A stretch of 64,000 bases of DNA from Sphingobacterium sp. SGR-19 (lineage in GTDB: Bacteria > Bacteroidota > Bacteroidia > Sphingobacteriales > Sphingobacteriaceae), in the NCBI RefSeq assembly GCF_011043555.1, contig NZ_JAAKGS010000001.1, positions 806,001 to 870,000 of the forward strand, in the 5' to 3' direction. Numbering within the stretch: position 1 is the first letter of the stretch; every line of letters starts with the position of its first letter. Shown here piece after piece: positions 45,192-54,537 of the stretch. The notes below the pieces were generated by a model. That model was given only the letters and a program-made list of their open reading frames with translations. It was not told the origin of the DNA and did no database searches. Made by a program: the position numbers and the translations under genes.

Positions 45192-47342
45192 TTAAACGGC
45201 TATATGTGCCGTATACGGTTCGCGCATCCAATTTCGGTGTTTAGCCAGTGCGCTGGCGAACTGCTCAGGCGTTCCATTCAATAAAATGGCTTCGTCATTG
45301 ACAAAATCCTTTGCAGCTGAAAGCTGAAACAGTTCTTCTGCCTCTCCATCAAAGGCAACCGTCTTACAGTGTTTTAACGTTTCATTTATAAATTTAAACA
45401 CCTTTCCTTCTTCTTTAAGCTTTTGTATACTTCCCGCACCTCCGGGGATATACAACGCGTCAAAAAGTACGCTTTCGGTTGTCATTAATGCGTGGTCCAC
45501 CTTATGCTCCCTGCTATCTGCGCTAGCTACCGTACCACCATGGGGTGCTATAAGCAAAAAACTCGCGTGTTTTAGTTCCTCCAGATACGTTTTCATTTTT
45601 TGTAGTGCTACCATATCAAACCCCTTCGCCACCAATACGGCAATTTTTCTGCTCTCTATAATGGCGGCCGGCAACCGTTCTTGGCTGAGGGCGTCCGACT
45701 TTTCCAAATAATGGTTAACCGCAGGAGGTTCATGTTTGTGCGGATCTGCATCAGCACCAATGTTTTGATTTATCGGTTTTTCTATACCGGTCGGTATTTG
45801 CATTCCCAGCTTGTCTGCCACAGCCGTGGCTAACCGATTATCTATCTGTGACAAAAGCCACAACATACGTTGTTTAATCGGATCTAACATACATTTCCCC
45901 AATTCAAATGCGTAAGCGTTAATCAAATGAGTCTGTTCCCACGTTGTTAAACTCCTAAAAAACAAAGCCGGTTGCGAAAAATGATCGTTAAAGCTGGGAC
46001 TCCTGTCCCTAATCTTTTTGCCGTCTATCCGCTCCTCAAAGGATGTAAACCCGCCCTCTGCCATCTTCGCTAAATGCGGGCATCCCCCACCTATTGTATT
46101 AGGGAAATACGCCGCTTTACCTTTGTTGATCGTCATGCGCATTTGCGCGTCGCGGTGGTTATTGTGCACTTCATTAACCGCACGGTTAATTGGTATTTCC
46201 CGAAAGTTAGGCCCCCCTAATCGAGACAATTGCGTGTCCGTATAAGAAAAAAGCCGTCCTTGCAATAATGGATCATTCGTAAAATCGATACCTGGCACAA
46301 TGTGTCCTGGATGAAAAGCCACCTGCTCGGTTTCAGCAAAAAAATTGTCCGGATTGCGATTCAACGTCATCTTTCCGATAATTTTTACAGGCACAAGTTC
46401 TTCCGGAACAAACTTCGTTGCATCCAGCAGATCGAACTCATACTTGTGCTCATCGTCTTCCGGAATGATCTGCAGACCAAGCTCCCATTCAGGAAAAATT
46501 CCAGCTTCTATAGCCTCCCACAAATCGCGTCGATGGAAATCAGGGTCTGCGCCATTTATTTTCACTGCCTCATCCCAGGTAACGGAGTGAACCCCTAATT
46601 TTGGTTTCCAATGAAACTTGACGAAATGTGACTTCCCTTGTGCATTGACCAGCCTAAAGGTATGTATGCCAAAGCCTTCCATCATCCGGTAGCTTCTGGG
46701 GATACCCCTATCACTCATTGCCCACATATGATTATGCAACGATTCGGTTGCCAACGAAATAAAGTCATAAAATGTGTCGTGTGCAGACGCCGCTTGCGGA
46801 ATCTCCCAGTCTGGCTCTGGTTTCACCGAATGTATAATATCCGGAAACTTCATCGCGTCTTGGATAAAAAATACGGGCGTATTATTTCCGACAAGATCAA
46901 ATATACCTTCCTGCGTATAAAACTTAACTGCAAATCCGCGAATATCCCGTGCCAGATCCCCCGAGCCTTTGCTTCCGGCTACCGTAGAAAACCTGACAAA
47001 AACTGGAGTTCGATGCTCAGTATCCGTAAAGATTCGAGCACGAGTATAGTTACTCATATCTTCATACAACTCAAAGTACCCATGCGCACCGGAACCACGA
47101 GCATGTACAATCCGTTCCGGAATACGTTCGTGGTCAAAATGGGTAATTTTCTCACGAAGTATAAAATCTTCTAACAAAGAAGCGCCTCGTTCGCCAGCCT
47201 TCAACGAATTCGCATCGTCGTTGATTTTTACACCTTGGTCTGTAGTCATCGGTTTCCCCTCACTCGAGACTCTATTTTTTTGCAGATCGTTGATTTTAGA
47301 ATGAAAGGGGCATCCAGAAGTTTCGTGTTCATTTTTTTTCAT
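45192..47342 (-). CDS. katE: Large-subunit catalase (HPII type)
   Basis: A haem catalase that breaks down hydrogen peroxide. The 716 residues match the large-subunit class: N-terminal extension, catalytic His in [14 protein letters not shown] (about 80), Asn in [14 protein letters not shown], haem-ligand Tyr in [18 protein letters not shown], then a C-terminal flavodoxin/GATase-like domain (about 565-700, [33 protein letters not shown]). No signal peptide, hence cytoplasmic. About 100 bp upstream is an 18-bp perfect palindrome that may bind a redox regulator. Confidence 0.96.
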   Translation of the reverse strand: MKKNEHETSGCPFHSKINDLQKNRVSSEGKPMTTDQGVKINDDANSLKAGERGASLLEDFILREKITHFDHERIPERIVHARGSGAHGYFELYEDMSNYTRARIFTDTEHRTPVFVRFSTVAGSKGSGDLARDIRGFAVKFYTQEGIFDLVGNNTPVFFIQDAMKFPDIIHSVKPEPDWEIPQAASAHDTFYDFISLATESLHNHMWAMSDRGIPRSYRMMEGFGIHTFRLVNAQGKSHFVKFHWKPKLGVHSVTWDEAVKINGADPDFHRRDLWEAIEAGIFPEWELGLQIIPEDDEHKYEFDLLDATKFVPEELVPVKIIGKMTLNRNPDNFFAETEQVAFHPGHIVPGIDFTNDPLLQGRLFSYTDTQLSRLGGPNFREIPINRAVNEVHNNHRDAQMRMTINKGKAAYFPNTIGGGCPHLAKMAEGGFTSFEERIDGKKIRDRSPSFNDHFSQPALFFRSLTTWEQTHLINAYAFELGKCMLDPIKQRMLWLLSQIDNRLATAVADKLGMQIPTGIEKPINQNIGADADPHKHEPPAVNHYLEKSDALSQERLPAAIIESRKIAVLVAKGFDMVALQKMKTYLEELKHASFLLIAPHGGTVASADSREHKVDHALMTTESVLFDALYIPGGAGSIQKLKEEGKVFKFINETLKHCKTVAFDGEAEELFQLSAAKDFVNDEAILLNGTPEQFASALAKHRNWMREPYTAHIAV

Positions 47343-47444
47343 GACAATTTCGTTTTTATCTTTCTATTCCTAAGAGTTGTTTACATAAAGAAGAACATAT
47401 GATGCACGCGAAAGTTTTCCTAAAATAAATTTCCTAGGAGGTCG

Positions 47445-47462
47445 AAATACAAATTTGTATTT
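47445..47462. promoter_or_regulatory. Perfect 18-bp palindrome upstream of the catalase gene
   Basis: AAATACAAATTTGTATTT is fully self-complementary. It is 103 bp before the catalase ATG and 145 bp before the divergent small lipoprotein gene. On the minus strand its TTTG lies about 22 bp before a TATTTTAG box, near a -33/-7 layout, so a bound protein could touch the catalase promoter. The rest of 47343-47606 holds no gene I can support. Confidence 0.45.
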
Positions 47463-47606
47463 ACACGGTGGTCGATGCGGGAATCTACAGTATTTTAGTT
47501 AGATTTGTGAAGTAAATCAGCATATGAAACCGAGATATAAATAATCATTGGCACAGGCAATGGCTGTTTGCTCGAGCTCTCATCGGCCATAAGAAAAAAA
47601 TAATAG

Positions 47607-47897
47607 ATGAAATATTTATTATGGGTATTTTGCTTCATCAGCGCCACATCCTGCCAGAGGCAAAGCGAACAAGCATTAGAACAATTGGATAAAAAATCGG
47701 CACGCGAAGTCACACTAAAAACGGTGACCAAGGGAGACTCCGTATTACATATCACCACGCAGCATATCTGGTTCAATGGCGAGCAGATTACTTCGGCCAG
47801 CGATACTATCGTGACGGCCATCGCACCAGGCACGTGGAATACAATGGATTCATCAGCTACATTGAGCAAGGTACCTATCTACGTAACTGTACAATAA
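47607..47897 (+). CDS. Small lipoprotein, unknown function
   Basis: A 96-residue predicted lipoprotein (lipobox ending ATSC, Cys about 16). The mature part is polar and contains a beta-strand-rich segment (TLKTVTKGDSVLHITTQHIW). Family not recognised. Its TAA stop overlaps the ATG of the next gene by one base (TAATG), as does the following junction, so the three genes form one coupled operon ending in the glutathionylspermidine-synthase-like enzyme. Confidence 0.65.
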   Translation: MKYLLWVFCFISATSCQRQSEQALEQLDKKSAREVTLKTVTKGDSVLHITTQHIWFNGEQITSASDTIVTAIAPGTWNTMDSSATLSKVPIYVTVQ

Positions 47898-48268
47898 TGA
47901 GAAAAGCAGCAACAAAGAGCATCAAATTAGTTTTGATTACTTCTGTATTAGCTTCCTGCGCCCCCCAAAAAGATCAGCAGTATAATGAGGACAAGCAGCG
48001 TATATTTATGCGTGCAGACTCAACGGCGGCTTATACAGAGGTCACCGACAACTATTCACAAGGACATTCCGGCGGAGGGATGGGCTCTGCCCTACTCTGG
48101 TTTATGGCCTTCAGACATTTGGGTGGGGGCTTTGGTTACGCCAATAACAGTTTGCATCCCCAGTCTGTGGCTGGCACCAATGCCGCGAAGGCCGCGGCCT
48201 ATCAAGCCCAGCGTGGCGGTTTTGGCCGTAGCGCAGCTTCCACTACCCGATCCTCTTACGGTTCCTAA
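47897..48268 (+). CDS. Glycine-rich lipoprotein, resembles E. coli YgiB/YjfM partner proteins
   Basis: A 123-residue predicted lipoprotein (lipobox ending VLASC). After a polar region comes a glycine-rich segment with a short hydrophobic patch (SGGGMGSALLWFMAF, then HLGGGFGYANNS) and a Gly/Ser/Arg-rich tail (GGFGRSAASTTRSSYGS). In E. coli, DUF1190 lipoproteins YgiB and YjfM precede YgiC and YjfC, which are glutathionylspermidine-synthase-like; order and composition are similar here. The ATG at 47897 is chosen because it begins the signal and overlaps the previous stop. Confidence 0.65.
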   Translation: MRKAATKSIKLVLITSVLASCAPQKDQQYNEDKQRIFMRADSTAAYTEVTDNYSQGHSGGGMGSALLWFMAFRHLGGGFGYANNSLHPQSVAGTNAAKAAAYQAQRGGFGRSAASTTRSSYGS

Positions 48269-49410
48269 TGCAGATTAAAAAATTACGTATCGATCCACAA
48301 TGGCAGTCCCGCTTGGAGTCTATTGGATACGGCTACCATACAATGGATGGGATACCGTATTGGATTGACGACTATTATTATGAGATTCGTAATCGAGATG
48401 CCGACCTGATCTATAACGCGACCAACGAACTGTGGCAAATGTGCTTGGACGCCGTCGAGTATATCATCAAAAACAAACGGTATCAACATTTCCATATACC
48501 TCCTTTTATGGTCCCTCACATTGAGCGGACCTGGAACGATGACGAGCCCTCTATATACGGACGCTTTGATTTTGCCTACGATTCCGTGCATGGCAAGTTA
48601 AAGATGTTGGAGTTCAATGCGGATACACCAACGTCGCTCTTTGAGACCAGTATTGTGCAGTGGTATTGGAAGAACCACTACTTTCCCCAGCTTACAGATC
48701 AATTTAACGGTGTCCACGAACAGCTGATAAAAAGTTGGACCGAATTAAAGCCCTACCTTAAGGGGGATATACTGCATTTTTCCTGTGCCAAAGAGACCTT
48801 AGAGGATCTGACGAACGTAGAATATCTCCGGGATACCGCACTTCAGGCAGGTATCAAAACAAAGCTTATCTATATCGACGATATCGGTTGGACCGGCAAT
48901 AGCTTTGTAGATATAGAAGGCGAACCCATTCTATCCATTTTTAAATTATACCCGTGGGAATGGATGACGCGTGAAGAGTTCGCCGTGCATATTATAAACG
49001 ATCCGAACCAGGCTCAATGGATAGAACCATCGTGGAAGATGTTGCTATCCAACAAAGCGATACTTCCCATTCTCTGGGAATTATTCCCTAATCATCCCCA
49101 CCTCTTAGCTGCATATGTTAACGAACCGGCTCATTTGAAACATTTTGTTAAAAAACCTATCCTGTCCCGCGAAGGCGCTAATATCGAGATGTATTACGAT
49201 AAACAGATGATCTACCACACCGAAGGTGAATATGGAGAGGAAGGCTACATCTATCAGGAGCTCGCTAACTTACATCATGAAGATACAGGCTTTTCGATTA
49301 TCGGCAGCTGGATTATCGGACAAGAAGCTTGCGGCATATCATTCAGGGAATCTGACATGCCAATCACCACCGATCAGAGTCGTTTCATACCACATATAAT
49401 CCGGCATTAA
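48268..49410 (+). CDS. Glutathionylspermidine-synthase-like ATP-grasp enzyme
   Basis: A 380-residue protein equal to the ATP-grasp synthase half of glutathionylspermidine synthase, without the N-terminal amidase half. Matching segments: FHIPPFMVPHIERTWNDDEP, GRFDFAYDSVHGKLKMLEFN followed by ADTPTSLFE, FKLYPWEWM, LLSNKAILPILWELFPNHPH, KPILSREGANIEMY and GSWIIGQEACGISFRESD. It likely joins an amine to a carboxyl with ATP; stand-alone members such as YgiC have no settled substrate. Its ATG overlaps the preceding stop by one base. It converges on the debranching-enzyme gene with no gap. Confidence 0.88.
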   Translation: MQIKKLRIDPQWQSRLESIGYGYHTMDGIPYWIDDYYYEIRNRDADLIYNATNELWQMCLDAVEYIIKNKRYQHFHIPPFMVPHIERTWNDDEPSIYGRFDFAYDSVHGKLKMLEFNADTPTSLFETSIVQWYWKNHYFPQLTDQFNGVHEQLIKSWTELKPYLKGDILHFSCAKETLEDLTNVEYLRDTALQAGIKTKLIYIDDIGWTGNSFVDIEGEPILSIFKLYPWEWMTREEFAVHIINDPNQAQWIEPSWKMLLSNKAILPILWELFPNHPHLLAAYVNEPAHLKHFVKKPILSREGANIEMYYDKQMIYHTEGEYGEEGYIYQELANLHHEDTGFSIIGSWIIGQEACGISFRESDMPITTDQSRFIPHIIRH

Positions 49411-51570
49411 CTAGTTTATAACAATCTCCCAATCATCCGGTTTATAGAGAATATTAAAACCTACCTCACCGTATTTCGAACGGTTGATGACCAAGCCACA
49501 CGTTTCATTCCCCAGTTTCAAATCCGTGAGACGAATTTCGTGGAGATAATCCGGAAGCATAATCCGGTCGAAGGTTATTGTTTTATCTATCGCATTTATA
49601 TCGATACGCAAACAAGACTGCAGCAGCATAAATACCGTACCAACTGCCCACGCCTGTGGTGAACAGGCAACCGGGTACGCCGTAGGTCCTATACCTTGCC
49701 GTCTCTCAAAACCGCAATATAGTTCAGGAACCCTTTGCAGCTCGATGAATAATGAAGCATCAAATATGGCGCCCATAATTTTTAAAACATGCTTTTGTAA
49801 ACCATACTTTGATAACCCGTAAGCTATCAAAGCGTTATCATGAGGCCAGATTGATCCATTATGATAAGACATCGGGTTATACCTTCCCGATGATGACGAC
49901 AGGGTTCTGACCCCCCATCCGCTAAACATATCCGAAGCGAGTAGTGTATCCGCAAGAACAGCAGCCTTATCGTCGTCGGCAATCCCTGTAAATAAGCAGT
50001 GTCCAGCGTTCGAAGACTTTACCCTACAAGGCTTTTTCTGACCGTCGAGTGCCAAAACGAAACTAGATAAATCCGCATCCCAAAAACGCTCGTTAAAGCT
50101 CTTTTTTAAAGCGGTGGCCTCATCGTATAGTCTCGACGACGTATCTTGTTCACCAAGTATAAGGGCGAGCTTTCCAGCATGAAGTTTTGCACCATACACA
50201 TAACTTTGAACTTCACATAGAGCAATCGGCGGGTCGGCAAGTTGATTGTTTTCGTGCATGATAGAATCAAAGGAGTCTTTCCAACCCTGATTCGTCAAAC
50301 CATTTTTAGCCTTATGTATATATTCCACGAAACCATCACCATCGATATCCCCGTAGTTATCAATCCAACTGACCGCAACCATAATATTCGGCCAAATTTG
50401 CTTAACTAAGTTCAAATCACCGGTACGATCATAATACATTCCCGCCAAGATAATAAACAAAGGCGTGGCATCTATTGTTCCGTAATATTGCTTAAAAGGA
50501 ATCTCACCCGTATTCGCCATTTCACCGTTGCGCGCTTCATGGAGTATTTTTCCAGGTTCGGCATCTTTTTCCGAAATTAGGTCAACAGCTTGGTTTGCGG
50601 CCAAGAATAATAATACCCCTTTTGCAATTTCTGGATTGATCCATAAGATTTCCATAGCGGCAATTATCCCGTCCCTCCCGAAGGGCGTATTGTACCAAGG
50701 AACGCCAGCATATGGATATTTTCCATAATCGGTTTGGGATAGGAGCGATATAAAATCCTTTTCCGACCGGTATAACCAGTGGTTAAACTGCGTATTAGAC
50801 GTCTTAATCTCGGCGAACAAGGTTTTGCTTTGATTTAACTCAAACTGGTTTAATTCACTGGCTTCAGCGTAGGACATAGCGTCTTTTTTCTCATCTCCTG
50901 TCAAGAAATGAATACAATACTGAATAGTTACGACCTTTTTAGAAGTTAAATTAACAGAAAAGACAGCTCGATTTCCCTCTAAGCTATATTCCCCGTCAGA
51001 CTGGAAATAGATTTCAAAAGAACGTTTGATACCATCTAGTCCTAAATAAGTAGTTTCAAAATATTCATCGTGATCAACTGGGTACGCATTATGGGTATCT
51101 ACTTTTCTCTTTATCCCTCTAATTTCAAAGATATCCTTAAAATCCCCGTCAAAATCCAAGCTTAAATCAAAGGAGCAATTTTCAGGCTCATATTGGAGAA
51201 TCTTGATTTCCTCGTAAAAAGCACCTTCCCGAACAAATTGGTGCCTTTCGATATGAATAGAATTTTCGGGTATCTTGCATGCTTTTATCATGGGGTTTGT
51301 AAGATCCGCCGAGTAGATGGAATTTCCTTCTTTGATTGAGCCGCTTAGTAAAAGAGGTTTCTGACCATTAAACTTTAACACTAATCTATTTATAAAGCGG
51401 GTACCCTCGTGGTAAATGCCCTGTACCATTTTTCCATAAGGGTGGATGTTCCCGGCTCGGTCAAAAACCGCAAATGTATTGGAATAGTTTAACACCATAT
51501 TTACCTCATCTGAATTAACGGCATCAGATGAGATGTGATATTCTTCTTCTTGTGTTATTTCTTCTTTCAT
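49411..51570 (-). CDS. Amylo-alpha-1,6-glucosidase-like (glycogen debranching) protein
   Basis: A 719-residue cytoplasmic protein. Residues about 20-240 form the GDE_N-type beta domain (NTFAVFDRAGNIHPYG, EGTRFINRLVLKF). Residues about 265-700 form the alpha/alpha toroid with VPWYNTPFGRDGIIAAMEIL, DATPLFIILAGMYYDRTGDL, NQGWKDSFDSIMHENNQLAD, MSYHNGSIWPHDNALIAYGL; acidic residues in FGRDG and DSFDS are candidate catalytic positions. It removes or trims alpha-1,6 branches or acts on a related glucan. It begins inside the stop of the glycosyltransferase gene (4-bp overlap), a pairing often seen. Confidence 0.88.
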   Translation of the reverse strand: MKEEITQEEEYHISSDAVNSDEVNMVLNYSNTFAVFDRAGNIHPYGKMVQGIYHEGTRFINRLVLKFNGQKPLLLSGSIKEGNSIYSADLTNPMIKACKIPENSIHIERHQFVREGAFYEEIKILQYEPENCSFDLSLDFDGDFKDIFEIRGIKRKVDTHNAYPVDHDEYFETTYLGLDGIKRSFEIYFQSDGEYSLEGNRAVFSVNLTSKKVVTIQYCIHFLTGDEKKDAMSYAEASELNQFELNQSKTLFAEIKTSNTQFNHWLYRSEKDFISLLSQTDYGKYPYAGVPWYNTPFGRDGIIAAMEILWINPEIAKGVLLFLAANQAVDLISEKDAEPGKILHEARNGEMANTGEIPFKQYYGTIDATPLFIILAGMYYDRTGDLNLVKQIWPNIMVAVSWIDNYGDIDGDGFVEYIHKAKNGLTNQGWKDSFDSIMHENNQLADPPIALCEVQSYVYGAKLHAGKLALILGEQDTSSRLYDEATALKKSFNERFWDADLSSFVLALDGQKKPCRVKSSNAGHCLFTGIADDDKAAVLADTLLASDMFSGWGVRTLSSSSGRYNPMSYHNGSIWPHDNALIAYGLSKYGLQKHVLKIMGAIFDASLFIELQRVPELYCGFERRQGIGPTAYPVACSPQAWAVGTVFMLLQSCLRIDINAIDKTITFDRIMLPDYLHEIRLTDLKLGNETCGLVINRSKYGEVGFNILYKPDDWEIVIN

Positions 51571-52685
51571 GCTGGTTTATTTAATCTTGGCATACTACGC
51601 CGATGGACATTTTTGTATCTGTCGTTGACTAGAGAATGATACACATCAATATAGCTGTCTGCCATGTGAGCTGCTGTGAAACGTCTTTCAAAAACACGAC
51701 GTATTTCCATTTTTGATAAATACTTTAATCGACTTACAGCTTCGATAGCTTCCGTTACAGAATCTACGATAAAACCAGTAACATGGTCTTCCATGATTTC
51801 TGGTACAGATCCTCTATTAAATGCGATCACAGGTGTACCACATGCCATAGCCTCGATCATGACTAACCCAAAAGGCTCAGGCCAATCTATAGGAAACAGT
51901 AAAGCCATTGCACTACCCAGAAACTCCGTTTTTTGTTGTTCGCTTATTTCTCCGATATATTCTACTAAAGGATGATCTAAGAGAAATTTCACTTTTTCCT
52001 CATAATAGGCTGAATCAGTCTTGTCAATTTTTGCGGCAATCTTCAGTTTTGTATTCGTTGCTAATGCAATTTCGATTGCTCTTTCCACACCTTTCTCGGG
52101 CGAAATCCGACCTAAGAAAGCCAAGTATTCACCTCTTCCATTTCCTTGGTGATGAAGGTTTTCAGGAAGTCCATGATATATGGTTTTGACAAAGTTTCCT
52201 TGAGGAATTGGCAGACGCTGATTTTCAGAAATTGATATTAGGTTTTGGTAAGGGAACGTATGATAGATATCCTGTAGCTCAGGGATATCCAGTCGGCCGT
52301 GTAAAGTTGTAACAGATGGAATTTCTAACATGTTACTAAACGGGAAATGAAGGTAATCGGTATGAAAATGCAGGATATCGAATTCATTGACGCGCGTATT
52401 CAACTTTTGCATTTGGATAATATGATACGCTAATGGATCATTACAATCTCGTTTTAACCGCAGCCCCTCATCGACACAGGCAATCAGTTTAGCTGTTGTA
52501 CTAGAATCTCCTGAAGCAAACAGTGTAACATCATGCCCCTGCCGAACTAATTCTTCTGTCAAATAATGCACTATCCTCTCCGTTCCGCCATATAACTTTG
52601 GAGGCAGTGACTCATACAACGGTGCCACTTGCGCTATACGCAGCGCTCTTTTTTTAACCGTTTCACTTCTGTATTTATCCATCAC
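51567..52685 (-). CDS. Glycosyltransferase family 4 protein
   Basis: A 372-residue GT-B fold transferase. The N-terminal half has PLYESLPPKLYGGTERIVHY and HLTE-type helices, with HFHTDYLHFPF and VTTLHGRLD; the C-terminal half has LAFLGRISPEKGVERAIEIA and the nucleotide-sugar motif EPFGLVMIEAMACGTPVIAF with its E-x7-E pair. No signal or membrane segment. It is the first gene of a two-gene operon with the debranching enzyme (ATGA overlap), so it probably uses a glucosyl donor to build or remodel a storage or stress glucan; donor and acceptor are inferred. Confidence 0.9.
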   Translation of the reverse strand: MMDKYRSETVKKRALRIAQVAPLYESLPPKLYGGTERIVHYLTEELVRQGHDVTLFASGDSSTTAKLIACVDEGLRLKRDCNDPLAYHIIQMQKLNTRVNEFDILHFHTDYLHFPFSNMLEIPSVTTLHGRLDIPELQDIYHTFPYQNLISISENQRLPIPQGNFVKTIYHGLPENLHHQGNGRGEYLAFLGRISPEKGVERAIEIALATNTKLKIAAKIDKTDSAYYEEKVKFLLDHPLVEYIGEISEQQKTEFLGSAMALLFPIDWPEPFGLVMIEAMACGTPVIAFNRGSVPEIMEDHVTGFIVDSVTEAIEAVSRLKYLSKMEIRRVFERRFTAAHMADSYIDVYHSLVNDRYKNVHRRSMPRLNKPA

Positions 52686-52768
52686 TATGGTTATCTTTTC
52701 CTTATAGATAACCTAGAAAGATGTAAATAGTTCAATGAAATTATGACACCGTGTGCGACAATTGAATT

Positions 52769-53275
52769 TTATAAATTCAAATCGCCTTGCTCGCCAGTTT
52801 CGATATTGCTTCCCGTAATAGCACGTGCCGCCACTTTAAAAAAGGTTATTAATTTACTTGATTTCGTATCCCAATAGTGAGCCTCATAAGGAACAACCTT
52901 AAGTACACGTATACGCGGATCTTCTTTTCCACGGTCAAACCAGCCTTCAACCATCTTATTCCAATATTTTTCTATCCGGTCTCTATCTTGACTAATTTCG
53001 GCCTCGCCGCTGATGCTCAGAAAGCTATAATTGCGGACATCCGAATACAGCAAGCTAACTTTAGCCGTGTCCTGTAAGTGTTTATGTGTCTCACTTTCCG
53101 AAGAAAACAGAAACCAAATATTTCCTTCCTCATCGACTTCCTGCCGGCTCATCGGAATTGCATGAATATAGTCGCTATCTTTTGGATACGTTCCCAACAT
53201 GCCAATATCAATCTGATCGACGATTTTCTTTAACTTCTCTACCGCTTCTTGATTATAAAGATTTTCTGTGCCCAT
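52769..53275 (-). CDS. Pyridoxamine-phosphate-oxidase-fold general stress protein
   Basis: A 168-residue split-barrel FMN-binding protein of the general stress protein 26 type. Segments IGMLGTYPKDSDYIHAIPMS, IWFLFSSESETHKHLQDTAK, VSLLYSDVRNYSFLSISGEA and MVEGWFDRGKEDPRIRVLKV match that group. It has no PdxH C-terminal block, so pyridoxal synthesis is not expected. These proteins are often induced by stress; the actual reaction is unknown. Its neighbours do not form an operon with it. Confidence 0.87.
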   Translation of the reverse strand: MGTENLYNQEAVEKLKKIVDQIDIGMLGTYPKDSDYIHAIPMSRQEVDEEGNIWFLFSSESETHKHLQDTAKVSLLYSDVRNYSFLSISGEAEISQDRDRIEKYWNKMVEGWFDRGKEDPRIRVLKVVPYEAHYWDTKSSKLITFFKVAARAITGSNIETGEQGDLNL

Positions 53276-53337
53276 AGTTATGCTATTTAGTATATTACTT
53301 ATAGAACAATGAAAAGTCTCTTTTGTTAAGTCTTTTT

Positions 53338-54498
53338 TTACTTTATATTATCCGCAACCCACACACCAGAACTAAAGCAAGCTTGCAATAAGTACCCCCC
53401 GGTAGGCGCTTCCCAATCGAGCATTTCGCCAACACAAAAAACATTAGGGTACTTTAACAGTTCCAAAGAAGCAGACAATTCGGCGAAAGAAACTCCTCCA
53501 ACTGTAGAAATGACCTCGTCAATAGGTCTAAAAGAAGTAACTTCTATAGGGAAATTTTTTATTGCAAAAGCTAATTTGGTAGAATTGGTATACGTTTCTT
53601 TATCCAAAAATCTCAGTAATTGTACAGCTGTTTTCGAAAGTTTTAATTTGTCTTTAAGAACAGAGGCAACGTTCCCTTTATTTTCCAATTCCTTTTCGAT
53701 GGAAACCATTGCGTGGGTAGGCTTTAAATCTAAAAACAGACGATTCGGAAAAGGATGCTGACGCAGGAAACGATTTAGATAATATACGGGGGCTCCCTCG
53801 ATACCGTATGATGTAAATACTATTTCACCCCACTTGTTGTGTTCTGCAAATTTTAACTGAATATTTTTTAGTACTTGGCCGGCAAGTGTAGAAAATTCAT
53901 CTTTCGTGTTCATACCCGAATTAGCAGGTTGTAGAGTATTAACTTGAATACTTCTTGTTTTAAAAAGATCTACCCACTTCGCATCTGAACCTGTTTTAGA
54001 CCAAGATCCGCCGCCTAGTCCCAAAATTAGTTTATGATAAGCGATTCGTGTAAATTCTCCTTGATGAGTGAAGGTGGCGGCATGCTCATCAAAATCGACC
54101 ATGCGATAGCCGTAGTGAATTCTTACACCAGCATCTACTAATTTAGCGAGTATCGCTTGCAATACCTGTATAGGCTTTACCCCGTTGGCTGGAAATATTT
54201 TACCGGAGCTGCCGATAAATGTAGAGATTCCCAAGCTACCAAGCCATTCCGTCGTTGCTTTATTATCGAAATGTTTAACGATACGTTGTATTTCGACCTT
54301 ATCATAGTTCTGAATAAACGTATTGATATCTTCACTATGCGTAAGGTTAAATCCGCCGTGGCCAGCTACCAAAAATTTACGTGCAGCAGCTTTGTTCTGT
54401 TCGTAGATGTGCACCTCAAACCCCTTCATTGCCAGCTGTTGCGCAGCTATTAATCCCGCTGGCCCCGCTCCAACAATAACAATGGGTGATTTTGACAT
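53338..54498 (-). CDS. BaiN/RdsA-type flavoprotein oxidoreductase
   Basis: A 386-residue flavoprotein. FAD loop PIVIVGAGPAGLIAAQQLAM at residue 5, then the characteristic RKFLVAGHGGFNLTHSED segment (about 40), LILGLGGGSWSKTGSDAKWV, ISTVGGVSFAELSASLELLK, and the C-terminal FAD motif VFCVGEMLDWEAPTGGYLLQ followed by ACFSSG. This is the TIGR03862-like branch of the BaiN/HI0933 family, whose substrates are largely unknown. It starts with a good ATG and stands as a single gene 39 bp after the envelope protein gene. Confidence 0.9.
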   Translation of the reverse strand: MSKSPIVIVGAGPAGLIAAQQLAMKGFEVHIYEQNKAAARKFLVAGHGGFNLTHSEDINTFIQNYDKVEIQRIVKHFDNKATTEWLGSLGISTFIGSSGKIFPANGVKPIQVLQAILAKLVDAGVRIHYGYRMVDFDEHAATFTHQGEFTRIAYHKLILGLGGGSWSKTGSDAKWVDLFKTRSIQVNTLQPANSGMNTKDEFSTLAGQVLKNIQLKFAEHNKWGEIVFTSYGIEGAPVYYLNRFLRQHPFPNRLFLDLKPTHAMVSIEKELENKGNVASVLKDKLKLSKTAVQLLRFLDKETYTNSTKLAFAIKNFPIEVTSFRPIDEVISTVGGVSFAELSASLELLKYPNVFCVGEMLDWEAPTGGYLLQACFSSGVWVADNIK

Positions 54499-54537
54499 GC
54501 CGCAAAAATACGCAAATCTCTTTTAACCGGATGGGTA

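Noticed and set aside
47495..47869. 124-codon minus-strand frame opposite the small lipoprotein
   Set aside because: The plus-strand frame has a lipoprotein signal and overlap-coupled neighbours; the minus frame shows no motif.
48268..49410. Bifunctional glutathionylspermidine synthetase/amidase
   Set aside because: Only the ATP-grasp half is present; the N-terminal CHAP amidase domain is missing.
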